Of a DNA stretch of 64,000 nt, positions 1-7,844 are shown piece by piece. Position 1 is the first letter of the stretch; each line of letters opens with the position of its first letter. The DNA comes from Mammaliicoccus vitulinus (GTDB taxonomy: Bacteria > Bacillota > Bacilli > Staphylococcales > Staphylococcaceae): the NCBI RefSeq assembly GCF_029024305.1, contig NZ_CP118974.1:2387069-2451068 (forward strand), in the 5' to 3' direction. The position numbers and the translations under genes were made by a program. The notes beneath the pieces are model-generated. The model had not been told where the DNA came from and made no database searches. It saw only the letters and a program-made list of their open reading frames with translations.

Positions 1-1
1 T

Positions 2-454
2 TGGAATTCATTTAAGTATATTAAAAAAGCGCCCAAAACAGATGCAATCGTTATGGTTTTAACGGTGATTATTGTATTAATGACTCATAACTTAGCTATC
101 GGTGTGGTTGTAGGTGTGATTTTCAGTGCACTTTTCTTTGCAACTAAAATTTCTAAAGTTGAAGTTGTTTATGAAGATTTAGGTAAGAAACATCTTTTTT
201 CTTTTAAAGGTCAGATATTCTTTGTGTCAATTGACTCTATGATGGAGCAAATCGACCTTAATATTGAAGATAGTATTATAGAGTTGAATTTTAATCATGC
301 CCATTTATGGGACGATTCAGCAGTAGATGCTATTGATACGATTGTTAGAAAATTCGAAGAGAAAAATAACATTGTTTACGTTGAAAAATTAAACGCAGAC
401 AGTCGAAAAATTGTTTCAGAAATAAGCCAATTAAATGAAAATCATTTAAATTAA
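2..454 (+). CDS. SulP-family anion transporter, C-terminal part (truncated by window edge)
   Basis: The reading frame is open from base 2 and stops at 454, so the 5' part lies outside the window. The visible part has a last hydrophobic segment (VIIVLMTHNLAIGVVVGVIF) and then a soluble domain of about 100 residues with the beta/alpha pattern of a STAS domain (HLFSFKGQIFFVSID, IIELNFNHAHLWDDSAVDAI). SulP proteins carry sulfate, bicarbonate or other anions across the membrane, and the STAS domain is their cytoplasmic regulatory part. The substrate cannot be told from this fragment. The stop lies 11 bases before the Usp gene start, so the two are probably co-transcribed. Confidence 0.85.
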   Translation, partial: WNSFKYIKKAPKTDAIVMVLTVIIVLMTHNLAIGVVVGVIFSALFFATKISKVEVVYEDLGKKHLFSFKGQIFFVSIDSMMEQIDLNIEDSIIELNFNHAHLWDDSAVDAIDTIVRKFEEKNNIVYVEKLNADSRKIVSEISQLNENHLN

Positions 455-465
455 GGAGTGTTTTT

Positions 466-879
466 ATGTATAAATCAATTTTACTTGCAGCAGATGGTTC
501 GGAAAATAGTGAGCGTGCTGCTCAAGAGGTGCTTAACTTTATAGATAAAGATACATTTGTCACAATTCTAACAGTTGTAAATGTCGAAGAGTCAAAAACT
601 GATGTTTTACATAGGCAACAAGGAGCTAGTTTAAATCAAGAAAGACAAAAAAAGCTCCATTTTATTAAAAATTTTTTCAAGGAACATAATGTGAATTATG
701 AAATTAAAATTGCTCATGGCGTCCCAACAGACAAAGTGGTTGAAATTGCGAATAACGGGAGATATCAAGCCATAATTTTGGGAACACGTGGTTTGAATAG
801 CTTGCAAGAAATGGTTCTTGGTAGTGTCAGTCATAAAGTCGCTAAACGTGCTCAAATACCAGTTATTATTGTTAAATAA
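466..879 (+). CDS. Universal stress protein, UspA family
   Basis: A 137-residue single-domain Usp. The N-terminus has the SILLAADGSENSERAA pattern and the C-terminus the ATP-binding loop G-T-R-G-L-x9-G-S-V-S-H-K-V (residues about 107-125), so this is probably an ATP-binding Usp. It follows the SulP gene by 11 bases with a good ribosome site (AAGGAG). Usp partners are often encoded next to SulP transporters, which suggests a role in stress or transporter regulation, but that is inference. Confidence 0.9.
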   Translation: MYKSILLAADGSENSERAAQEVLNFIDKDTFVTILTVVNVEESKTDVLHRQQGASLNQERQKKLHFIKNFFKEHNVNYEIKIAHGVPTDKVVEIANNGRYQAIILGTRGLNSLQEMVLGSVSHKVAKRAQIPVIIVK

Positions 880-968
880 TTTAGACTCTGGGACATAAAC
901 GTCTTAGCTTATTGTTGATATTCATTAAGCTCAAGCAATTTATTTACTGTAGATCTCTTCACCAAAAG

Positions 969-1048
969 CGCACGATATCTTCTGAGTCTTCGTGCGATTT
1001 ATCCAAATTTTACCAAAAGCGCACGATATCTTTCGAGTCTTCGTGCGT
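969..1048. repeat. Family-A 51-bp tandem repeat, 2 copies
   Basis: Units start at 969 and 1020 (exact 51-bp spacing). Each carries the inverted repeat CGCACGA...TCGTGCG around a spacer like TATCTTCTGAGTCT. The same family recurs at 11240, 15590 and 24250. The second copy runs directly into the terminator-like hairpin through AGATTTT at 1056-1062. Confidence 0.85.
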
Positions 1049-1074
1049 TTTATCCAGATTTTAAAATATAAAGA

Positions 1075-1114
1075 GATCTCTTCACTAGGCAATAGCCTAA
1101 TGAAGAGATCTTTT
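1075..1114. terminator. Rho-independent terminator-like hairpin, GATCTCTTCA type
   Basis: Stem GATCTCTTCA (1075-1084) pairs with TGAAGAGATC (1101-1110). An inner TAGGC/GCCTA pairing follows, and the plus strand then has TTTT. The same hairpin closes islands 2 and 3. It probably terminates usp transcripts. Confidence 0.75.
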
Positions 1115-1294
1115 ATTTTGAGTTTAGGCATTTATGTCCTAAACTCTTAGTAACTTCTGAACTATGCGATAAAAATTCATGTTAAATACATTTTAAATTA
1201 ACAACTATAGACAAACTTATCTCATCATACAAAACAATTAAACCTAAACTATCGTTTTTGATTCAAATACTTTAATACCTAACATTTAAAGATA

Positions 1295-1756
1295 TTAATC
1301 AAGTAATGTCACATTTTCTTTACCCCAATATGCTTTTTGTTCAGTGACTTCACCTTGTTCGTTAAATTCGAATACATCTATTATATCAATAGAGATATTT
1401 TGTCCATTTACATCTACATATAGTTTAAATGCCATGGCTGCCGCATTTCCAAAAGAAGTACTTATAGGAGATATCAACTCTGCTCTTTGAGGTGTGAAAG
1501 GTACATCAAAAATTTCTTTTAATTCATTAATCATAACTCCACCTCCAGTAGTAATAGGAGCTGTACCGACTGGATCTTCTCCTTTGAAATCACTAGAATA
1601 AGTAGCTCCAACACCTTTATGATTAATTGCATCAATGTGACTTTGCATTACTTGTTTCATGTGTTCTTCTGAAGGTTGGGCAGGTGCTATATTTAATTCT
1701 TCTTTTTCTTCTGTAAGATCTTCCATAAATGCTTTCCAACTAAAACGCTTTTTCAT
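1295..1756 (-). CDS. NTF2-like (SnoaL-type) protein
   Basis: 153 residues with no signal peptide. The C-terminal half has the cone-shaped NTF2 fold pattern: strand-rich segments such as AAAMAFKLYVDVNGQNISIDIIDVFEFNEQ (seen in two stretches) ending in a QKAYWG motif, typical of SnoaL/ketosteroid-isomerase-like proteins. These bind small hydrophobic ligands, and the substrate is unknown here. The ribosome site AAGGAG precedes the ATG. It lies 22 bases downstream of the nitroreductase gene in the same direction, so the two probably form an operon. Confidence 0.7.
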   Translation of the reverse strand: MKKRFSWKAFMEDLTEEKEELNIAPAQPSEEHMKQVMQSHIDAINHKGVGATYSSDFKGEDPVGTAPITTGGGVMINELKEIFDVPFTPQRAELISPISTSFGNAAAMAFKLYVDVNGQNISIDIIDVFEFNEQGEVTEQKAYWGKENVTLLD

Positions 1757-1778
1757 ATTTAAAACTCCTTTTTAATGA

Positions 1779-2519
1779 TTATTTTATAGCATAACCTTGT
1801 TTATTAAGATAATTTAACATGTCCGGTTGAATGCTTCTTACTAAATGATCATCAATATGATCGCTCCATCCTTTTATTTTTCTCGCAGTAAATGGTGCTG
1901 TTATTGGTCTACTCTCATAATACGCTCTCATTTGTTCATCATACGTTTTTATATCTTCTACATCAAAATCTTCATATTTATTGTTATGCATAACGACTTC
2001 TTGAGGTAATCTTGGTTTTAATGGGGCTTTTTCTTCTGCAGGATGGCCGATACATAACCCTACTAACGGTATAACATACTTAGGTAATTCAAGTAGTTCA
2101 GATATTTCTTCAATATTTAGCCTAATACCACCGATATAAACACCACCTAATCCCATTGATTCAGCTGCTGTTAAAGCATTTTGTGCCATTAAACCAACAT
2201 CAACAGCGCCAATTTGTAAAAATTCTGTATAACTAATATCTACTTCCGGTGCTATTTGATGATTTCGATTAAAATCTGAACAAAATACCCAAAACTCTGC
2301 CGCTTCACCTATATAAGTTTGATCCCCACTAAGTTTCATCAGTTTATTGCGTACTTCTTTATCTGTTATACGAATAATCGATACAGCTTGTAGCAAACTA
2401 AATGATGAAGTTTGATTAGCAGAATTAAAAATATGATTAATTTGTTCTTCAGTTAATTGTTTATTTTCAAAGCTCCTTACAGAACTATGATTTTGTAGTA
2501 ATTTTATTGTTTCATTCAT
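1779..2519 (-). CDS. Oxygen-insensitive NAD(P)H nitroreductase (NfsA/FRP-like)
   Basis: I start it at the ATG at 2519, preceded by AAAGAGGG; the longer upstream frame overlaps the divergent regulator and has no ribosome site. The 246-residue product has the NfsA signatures: an N-terminal HxSVRSF FMN-binding segment, an LQAVSIIRI strand, VGLMAQNALTAAESMGLGGVYIGG (in parts, residues 130-155) and GLCIGHPAEE followed by KPRLP near residue 190. Such enzymes reduce nitro compounds, quinones or flavins. It is divergent from an HxlR regulator (2651-3001), a frequent arrangement for redox or electrophile-responsive control. Confidence 0.88.
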   Translation of the reverse strand: MNETIKLLQNHSSVRSFENKQLTEEQINHIFNSANQTSSFSLLQAVSIIRITDKEVRNKLMKLSGDQTYIGEAAEFWVFCSDFNRNHQIAPEVDISYTEFLQIGAVDVGLMAQNALTAAESMGLGGVYIGGIRLNIEEISELLELPKYVIPLVGLCIGHPAEEKAPLKPRLPQEVVMHNNKYEDFDVEDIKTYDEQMRAYYESRPITAPFTARKIKGWSDHIDDHLVRSIQPDMLNYLNKQGYAIK

Positions 2520-2650
2520 TATAAATCCCTCTTTCTTTTTAATACTTTCTGATATACAATATATTAAAATAGATAGTACCATAATGTAAGTAGGCAATAA
2601 AAAATGACATAGTATCAAAATTCGTACTAACGTGAATTGGAGGGGTTTAT

Positions 2651-3001
2651 ATGGTGAAAATATGTAATTATGGCTTTGACGAATCATTCGTGGAAGAACA
2701 TAGAGATATGCATGGGATAGCATATACTCAAAATGTTTTATCTGGAAGATATAAAAATTTAATATTATGGTACTTAAAAGAAAATGATCGTAGATTTGGG
2801 GAAATCAAGAAATTTCTCACAAGCGTTTCACAAGGGTCTTTAACAAAACAACTTAGAGAATTGGAAAGTGATGAAATCATCACAAGAACAGTTTATCCAG
2901 AAGTGCCCCCTAAAGTTGTTTATGGATTATCCAAAAAAGGAAAAGATCTCATGCCAATAATAGATATGATGGAAGAATTCGGGAAGAAACATGGTAGATA
3001 A
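2651..3001 (+). CDS. HxlR-family winged-helix regulator
   Basis: 116 residues. The HxlR signature is complete: an N-terminal Cys (residue 5), a GRYKNLILWYL helix, RRFGEIKKFL, a recognition helix SQGSLTKQLRELE and a wing YPEVPPKVVYGLSKKG. The ribosome site is GGAGGGG. The gene is divergent from the nitroreductase with 131 bases between them, so the nitroreductase is the likely target. HxlR proteins often sense electrophiles or oxidants through an N-terminal cysteine, which would fit. Confidence 0.9.
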   Translation: MVKICNYGFDESFVEEHRDMHGIAYTQNVLSGRYKNLILWYLKENDRRFGEIKKFLTSVSQGSLTKQLRELESDEIITRTVYPEVPPKVVYGLSKKGKDLMPIIDMMEEFGKKHGR

Positions 3002-3003
3002 AT

Positions 3004-3047
3004 AAAAAGCGTCAATCAGTTGGAATCATAACTGATTGACGCTTTTT
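3004..3047. terminator. Bidirectional terminator
   Basis: A 17-bp perfect stem (AAAAAGCGTCAATCAGT and its complement) around a 10-base loop, with A/T runs on both sides. It lies between the convergent HxlR and alsE-like genes and serves both. Confidence 0.92.
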
Positions 3048-3054
3048 TGTTCAT

Positions 3055-3738
3055 TTAAACTTTCGTTAATGCATTATTGAAATCATTTTTCATTTTAATC
3101 CAAGCTTGATTGATATCCTCATCTAAACCGAATAGACCACTTCTGCCTAATATATAAATATCTGGATTTGCTTTTTGAATTTTGCTAAATGTTTTTTTAT
3201 TAGATGAACCATCCATTTCAATTAAATACTCATATTGATATTCATCTCTTAATTTTCTTAACTCAACGATTTTTTCTAACGTTTCATCTATGAATTTCTC
3301 TCCTGCAAAACCTGGGTCTACTGTCATAATTGTGATTTTATCTAAATATTTAATATAAGGTTTGATTACTTCTATTGGTGTTTCTGGATTCAATACTATA
3401 CCAACTTTTTTATTATGATCATGAATTTTGTTAATTAAACGATATGCAACTCCATTCACTACTTCTGCATGGATACATATATAATCTGTATCTACTTTTA
3501 ATAATTCATCTACCCAAAATGATGGTTCTGTTACCATTAAATGTGCAGAAATAGGTACATCTGAAATCTTCTTCACTTGTTCTATAAACCATGGTGAAAG
3601 TGTTATATTTGGTACATAATGACCATCCATAATATCCACGTGATAGGATTCTACATGATTATTTAAAAATGTAATTTGATCGCTAAATTTATTTAAATCC
3701 ATCGTCATTAATGATGGTGAAAACTTTGTATTTTTCAT
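3055..3738 (-). CDS. alsE: D-allulose-6-phosphate 3-epimerase-like (AlsE family)
   Basis: The start is the ATG at 3738, eight bases after GGAGG; an upstream in-frame ATG lies inside that ribosome site. The 227-residue TIM barrel follows E. coli AlsE closely as I recall it: FSPSLMTMDLNKF, VDIMDGHYVPN, SAHLMV, GIVLNPETP, ITIMTVDPGFAGEKF and GRSGLFGLDEDI. The metal-binding residues of the ribulose-phosphate 3-epimerase fold (His/Asp in VDIMDGH, His in HLMV, Asp in IEMDGS) are present. It probably interconverts the phosphorylated ketose delivered by the PTS genes just upstream. It is the last gene of the operon. Confidence 0.85.
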   Translation of the reverse strand: MKNTKFSPSLMTMDLNKFSDQITFLNNHVESYHVDIMDGHYVPNITLSPWFIEQVKKISDVPISAHLMVTEPSFWVDELLKVDTDYICIHAEVVNGVAYRLINKIHDHNKKVGIVLNPETPIEVIKPYIKYLDKITIMTVDPGFAGEKFIDETLEKIVELRKLRDEYQYEYLIEMDGSSNKKTFSKIQKANPDIYILGRSGLFGLDEDINQAWIKMKNDFNNALTKV

Positions 3739-3752
3739 TATTTTTACCTCCA

Positions 3753-4853
3753 TTAGTAAACTTTTAGATCTCCTAAATCAATATCATCTTCTTCAATTTC
3801 ATCAACCATTTCTTCTGATTCATTGACTGGCTTTTTCAATATTACGAGAACGACTGCTGTTACAATTACATTTGCAACAATGGCTATTACAAATCCCATA
3901 GGTTGTGACATAGTTGGAATGGCTAACATCCCACCGAATGGTACTTTTGAATCTGCATTCATGACCATCGAAATTGCACCACCAACTGCACCACCAATTC
4001 CAGTTGCAATAACGCATCTGATAATATCATTTAAGACAATCGGTAATACACCTTCTACTATTTCTATAATTCCCATTGGAAATGCTGTTTTTAATGTTTC
4101 TACTTCTACTTTTTTATAAATATTTTTACGTAATAATCTACCAACCCAATATGCAAGTGCAAATCCTATAGGTGTAGCTGTATTAACTACGATTAGTGCT
4201 GTTATAGGTTCATGTATACCTTGAGCTTGCAATGTTAACACGAAAGCAAATACCGTTTTATTAATAGGACCACCATAGTCAACACTAGCTAGTACCCCAA
4301 TGATAATGCCGTATATCAACTTGGACGTACCACTTAATGATTGTAAGTATTCGGTTAGTAAATGTGTAAACTGCGTAATAGGTGCCCCGATTACATATAC
4401 CATGATTAATCCACCTATAAGTGATGCTATAAATGGTATAACGAGCATAGGCATTAACCCTTTTGCCCAATTTGGCATTTTGATATATTTGATGATTAAT
4501 ACGACAAGATAACCTGCTAAAAATCCACCTATTAATCCGCCAATAAATCCAGATCCTACAGCATTTGCTGTTAAACCAATGACTAATCCAGGTGCTATAC
4601 CTGGTTTGTCAGCTATGGAGTAAGCAATACCAGTAGCTATGACTACTGGTAACATCCCTAAACCTGCTCCACCTAACGTTGCTAAAACATCCCAAAATGA
4701 ATACCCTGTCTTAGTTAAATCCGCAGATGAATCACCACCAAATGCCATACCAATTGCAATCATAAAACCTGCTCCACAAACAACAGGGATTAAATATGAT
4801 ATTGCAGTTAGCAAATGACCTTTCAGATTCAACTGTCTAAAAAATGATTTCAT
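3753..4853 (-). CDS. PTS EIIC, fructose-type permease
   Basis: The start is at 4853 (MKSFFRQL), after GGGGAAG. The 366-residue product has about eight to ten membrane segments and the FruA-type IIC features: GHLLTAISYLIPVVCGAGF near the N-terminus, GGLIGGFLAGYLV, and the conserved GGPINKT loop near residue 200. An acidic tail (EEMVDEIEEDDID) closes it. It carries the sugar across the membrane while EIIB (5335) phosphorylates it. The substrate is not fixed by the sequence; the AlsE-like epimerase at the operon end points to allulose or a related ketose rather than fructose. Confidence 0.88.
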   Translation of the reverse strand: MKSFFRQLNLKGHLLTAISYLIPVVCGAGFMIAIGMAFGGDSSADLTKTGYSFWDVLATLGGAGLGMLPVVIATGIAYSIADKPGIAPGLVIGLTANAVGSGFIGGLIGGFLAGYLVVLIIKYIKMPNWAKGLMPMLVIPFIASLIGGLIMVYVIGAPITQFTHLLTEYLQSLSGTSKLIYGIIIGVLASVDYGGPINKTVFAFVLTLQAQGIHEPITALIVVNTATPIGFALAYWVGRLLRKNIYKKVEVETLKTAFPMGIIEIVEGVLPIVLNDIIRCVIATGIGGAVGGAISMVMNADSKVPFGGMLAIPTMSQPMGFVIAIVANVIVTAVVLVILKKPVNESEEMVDEIEEDDIDLGDLKVY

Positions 4854-4869
4854 GTTATCTTCCCCTTTA

Positions 4870-5322
4870 TCAGTTTGATAAAATCGATACAACTTCTGAT
4901 TTTTCTTTTGAATTTAATAATTGTTCAATTATTTCATCATTACTTAGTCTACGGGCAATCAATGATAATAATTTTAAATGTTCTTTAGAATTGTCATTAT
5001 CTTCTCCGACCGCAAGCAAGATAACAACTTTGGCACCTTTGTCATCTAATGATGGCCAATCTACAACATCTTTCAATATTGCGATTGCAATACCAACTTT
5101 ATCTACGCTTTTGCTTTTCCCATGAGGAATTGCTACTAAATCACCTATACCTGTGACACCTTCCGCTTCTCTTTTATATACAGCATCTAAAAAGTTTTTT
5201 TGATCATTTATATAATTTTCTTGTTTAAATAAATGAACTAACGTTTCTAATGTTTCTTCTCTACTACTTGTTTCTAATTCAGTTAAAATCGTTTTTTCAT
5301 CAATAACATCTTTTAAATTCAT
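4870..5322 (-). CDS. PTS EIIA, fructose/mannitol type
   Basis: 150 residues, a complete PTS EIIA type-2 domain. The active-site histidine lies in LVAIPHGKS (about residue 71), and the family patterns VYKREAEGVTGIGD and VILLAVGEDND are clear. It takes phosphate from HPr and passes it to EIIB. It sits between EIIB and EIIC, 12 bases after EIIB, in the alsE operon. Confidence 0.9.
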   Translation of the reverse strand: MNLKDVIDEKTILTELETSSREETLETLVHLFKQENYINDQKNFLDAVYKREAEGVTGIGDLVAIPHGKSKSVDKVGIAIAILKDVVDWPSLDDKGAKVVILLAVGEDNDNSKEHLKLLSLIARRLSNDEIIEQLLNSKEKSEVVSILSN

Positions 5323-5334
5323 AAGGCATCTCCT

Positions 5335-5646
5335 TTATTGTTCTGATATTTGTTCAATTTTTTCTATAAGTTTATTTGGAGATTTTATCGCTACATCTGT
5401 CGGTATTTCGATTATTTTTTTTCCTTCAAATCTTTCTTTAGCACTTACTTTTACATCTACAGCCAACAACACGACATCTGCTTGTTTAATGTCTTCTTCA
5501 CTCAATTCATTTTCAATACCAATCGTTCCTTGTGTTTCGATTTTAATACTGTGTCCTTTCTTTTCTGCTGCTTTTTCTAGTTTTTCAGCTGCAATATATG
5601 TGTGTGCTATCCCTACAGTACAAGCACAAATACTTACGATATTCAT
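5335..5646 (-). CDS. PTS EIIB, fructose type
   Basis: 103 residues, a single EIIB-fru domain. The phospho-cysteine loop reads ICACTVGIAHTYIAAEKLE; Cys9 aligns with the active cysteine of the usual ACPTGIAHT motif, with Pro-Thr replaced by Thr-Val, and there is an extra Cys7. The family segments IKIETQGTIGIEN and IPTDVAIKSP follow. It is encoded apart from EIIC and EIIA, unlike the fused FruA. Confidence 0.88.
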   Translation of the reverse strand: MNIVSICACTVGIAHTYIAAEKLEKAAEKKGHSIKIETQGTIGIENELSEEDIKQADVVLLAVDVKVSAKERFEGKKIIEIPTDVAIKSPNKLIEKIEQISEQ

Positions 5647-5658
5647 AATTCATTCCTC

Positions 5659-6045
5659 CTATTTAATTAATGTTTCTACATAACTTTCTTCTGCTAAATT
5701 TCTCATGAACGTTTGTATTTCTATTAACACTTCTGGATCTTCATTCGGTTTAAGATTTAATAATATGATTAATTTCAATGGCTTGTTGTGCCACTTGATT
5801 AAGTCATTTTTACCCTTTATCAAATAAATTGTAGTTTCTAAAATATTTTCACTTTGAATGTGTGGTAATATCACTTCTGGAAAAATCTCTATATTTCCAT
5901 CCTTTTCTCTACTTAACACTTCTTGAAAATAATTATCATGTGACTTAATCGTGTTATCTTTTTTCAATTGATGTCCTATTTCTTTAATAACATCTTGATA
6001 CAATGTATTTTTAGTTTGGATTTCGTGAAAAAGATTTTTATTCAT
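5659..6045 (-). CDS. Detached EIIA-like (PTS_EIIA type-2) protein
   Basis: 128 residues. VLSREKDGNIEIFPEVILPH and the segment after it match the EIIA active-site region, with His in VILPHIQ at the phosphorylation position; the rest is divergent. The gene overlaps the PRD regulator's end by eight bases. MtlR/LicR-type regulators usually end in such an EIIA domain, and the regulator upstream lacks one. This protein therefore looks like the regulator's own EIIA domain encoded separately. Compare mtlR (19792-21837), where the domain is still fused. Confidence 0.7.
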   Translation of the reverse strand: MNKNLFHEIQTKNTLYQDVIKEIGHQLKKDNTIKSHDNYFQEVLSREKDGNIEIFPEVILPHIQSENILETTIYLIKGKNDLIKWHNKPLKLIILLNLKPNEDPEVLIEIQTFMRNLAEESYVETLIK

Positions 6046-7522
6046 TTATATCACCTATCATTTCTATCATCTTACGCAGCTTAATTTGATCATTCTTATT
6101 AAACATTGCGCTTATAACAACGAGTGGAATAGCTTCTACATCAGGAATATGAACAGTTGAAATAATTAAATCTATCTTTTTTAAATCCTCTTGCGTTAAA
6201 TCAAATGAAGATTTAACATCTACAATCTCTATTTCCGGGACATTTCTATCTATTTTTGTTTTCAAAAGTTCTGAAGTACCTATACCAGTTGTACAAGTAA
6301 TTAACGTTCGTATTTTTACTGGGTTTCTCTCAAGCTCCTTAGCAAAATATAATGTTAAAAATCCTATTTCATCTTGGTTTATTTTCTTGATAGAATAATG
6401 TTCTGATATTTGTTCTGATATGTTGCTTATTACTTTAAAGACGAGTGGATATTCAATTTTTATCTGACCTATTAAAGTGTTTTTTACAATTAATCCATGT
6501 TCAATCCTATTAAGCATCGGTTTAACATGTTTAAGCAACTGCTGTTCTAAATCGGCATTTTTGAAAGAATGATTTAATTCATGACTTGCACCTTTGATTA
6601 AGGCATTGGTTATATCGATAACATCTTTTGAATATTTCATATCTTCTTCATTATTTTGAATATTTTGCGTCTCAAATCTAGATGAAATCAAGTATTCAAA
6701 TAGATAGATTCTTTCATTTTGGGGCAATTGAGTATGTAAGTACTTCTCAATATTGCCAATCACCATATCACTCATTCTATAAAAAGATTGATATTCATTT
6801 TTCAATTTCATTATTTCTTGGGTTTCTCTATTTTTATCGCCGTTTATAACGCCTCTTTTTCTGAAACGCATTATCAGAATATATAAATGAGAAAATATAT
6901 TTACGTTATATGGATAAGGAATAATAATACCTTTATAATTTTCAATCGTGTTAATCTGTTCTTGAACAAAATGTGAATCCCTATCTTCTGTTTGATCCAT
7001 GCCATTATATGCTGATAAATTTGCTAATTTCCCTTCCCCAATCAGTTCTAATAGCGCATGGCGTATATTACTTTCTGCACCCTTTATAGATAAATGACGT
7101 TTTTTTCTTTCCAATTTTAGATTAAATTGTTTCAACATCTCTTCAATTTTTTTCTCATCTGTATTTAAGACACTTTCAGAAATATAATAACGTTCAAAAA
7201 TATTAAAAAGTGATATCGTTTTAGGGGAGATTAACAATAATTCTTTTGTTATCATATTTCGTCTTTCAATAGGAGAAAGTAAATCATTTTGATGAAACTG
7301 ACCAATCTCATGTTGTTCTATATATTCTCTGTCATCAATGCGATATCCTTTACCCTTTTCAGAAATAATAAGGGGTTCTTTATAAAAATTATTTATACGT
7401 TTAACAAGTCGATAAATCGTTTTTGTTGATACATCAAGATGCTTTGCTAAACTACTCGAATCGACAAAAGAATGCGCATTAAGTAAATAACTAATTAACT
7501 TCTCTTGATTATCTCCTTTCAT
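6038..7522 (-). CDS. PRD-containing transcriptional regulator (BglG/MtlR type)
   Basis: 494 residues. Domains in order: HTH (residues about 5-60, SSSLAKHLDVSTKTIYRLVKRIN), a second DNA-binding-type segment, two PRD domains (about 190-395, with His-containing PRD motifs such as ILIMRFRKRGV and IGFLTLYFAKELER) and an EIIB-gat-like domain whose loop ITCTTGIGTSELL carries the cysteine. The usual C-terminal EIIA domain is absent and is probably the overlapping next gene. The ribosome site is GGGAGGTTG. It is the first gene of the operon and probably activates it according to the phosphorylation state of its PTS. Confidence 0.88.
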   Translation of the reverse strand: MKGDNQEKLISYLLNAHSFVDSSSLAKHLDVSTKTIYRLVKRINNFYKEPLIISEKGKGYRIDDREYIEQHEIGQFHQNDLLSPIERRNMITKELLLISPKTISLFNIFERYYISESVLNTDEKKIEEMLKQFNLKLERKKRHLSIKGAESNIRHALLELIGEGKLANLSAYNGMDQTEDRDSHFVQEQINTIENYKGIIIPYPYNVNIFSHLYILIMRFRKRGVINGDKNRETQEIMKLKNEYQSFYRMSDMVIGNIEKYLHTQLPQNERIYLFEYLISSRFETQNIQNNEEDMKYSKDVIDITNALIKGASHELNHSFKNADLEQQLLKHVKPMLNRIEHGLIVKNTLIGQIKIEYPLVFKVISNISEQISEHYSIKKINQDEIGFLTLYFAKELERNPVKIRTLITCTTGIGTSELLKTKIDRNVPEIEIVDVKSSFDLTQEDLKKIDLIISTVHIPDVEAIPLVVISAMFNKNDQIKLRKMIEMIGDINE

Positions 7523-7565
7523 GACGTTTACAACCTCCCTGTAACTTTATAATAAAACAAAATAA

Positions 7566-7579
7566 TGTAAGCGTTTTAC
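7566..7579. promoter_or_regulatory. Candidate catabolite-responsive element (cre) before the alsE/PTS operon
   Basis: TGTAAGCGTTTTAC, 44 bases before the regulator start. It matches the cre core (TGnAAnCGnTnnCA) except for the last two bases. CcpA repression would be expected for a PTS operon. It could also be chance in AT-rich DNA. Confidence 0.45.
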
Positions 7580-7615
7580 TTTCGTGTGTCCATTACAATA
7601 GACATTAAAATAAAG

Positions 7616-7646
7616 TAATAGCTATAGTCCGTGACTATAGCTATTA
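7616..7646. other. Perfect 14-bp stem hairpin
   Basis: TAATAGCTATAGTC, a three-base loop, then its exact complement, in the 322-base gap 7523-7844. Neither strand follows it with a clear T run, so it may be an operator or a structured RNA as easily as a terminator. The rest of the gap (7650-7785) is AT-rich with nothing I can name. Confidence 0.6.
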
Positions 7647-7790
7647 AATGAACCTAAAAATTTTGTTTTTTAAATAACATTAATTATAAAGCATAACATT
7701 ACTAATGTAATATTTTATTTTTATTTACACTTTAAACTTCAAACTTTGAACTTTTGTATGCGTTACCTAGATAAAATATGATTCCAAAAT

Positions 7791-7827
7791 AAAAAAGCTC
7801 ATTTTAGCACTATGCTAAGTGAGCTTT
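7791..7827 (-). terminator. Terminator of the LysR gene
   Basis: GCTCA/TGAGC and TTAGCA/TGCTAA stems with a T run on the minus strand (the complement of AAAAAA at 7791-7796), 18 bases after the LysR stop. Confidence 0.8.
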
Positions 7828-7844
7828 ATGTTACTCTTAAATCA

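Larger units (their letters stand above)
888..1146. repeat. Intergenic mosaic island 1 (short form)
   Basis: This fills most of the 415-base gap between convergent genes. It starts with GGGACATAAACGTCTTAG (888) and ends with TTTATGTCCTAAAC (about 1130-1143). Between lie two copies of the 51-bp family-A repeat and a terminator-like hairpin. The frame is nearly the same as island 2 (11.15-11.72 kb), but the 97-bp hairpin module is missing here. The remaining 1147-1294 stretch is AT-rich and I see nothing in it. Confidence 0.8.

Noticed and set aside
940-1131. 63-residue protein on the minus strand
   Set aside because: It consists of family-A repeats and the terminator hairpin.
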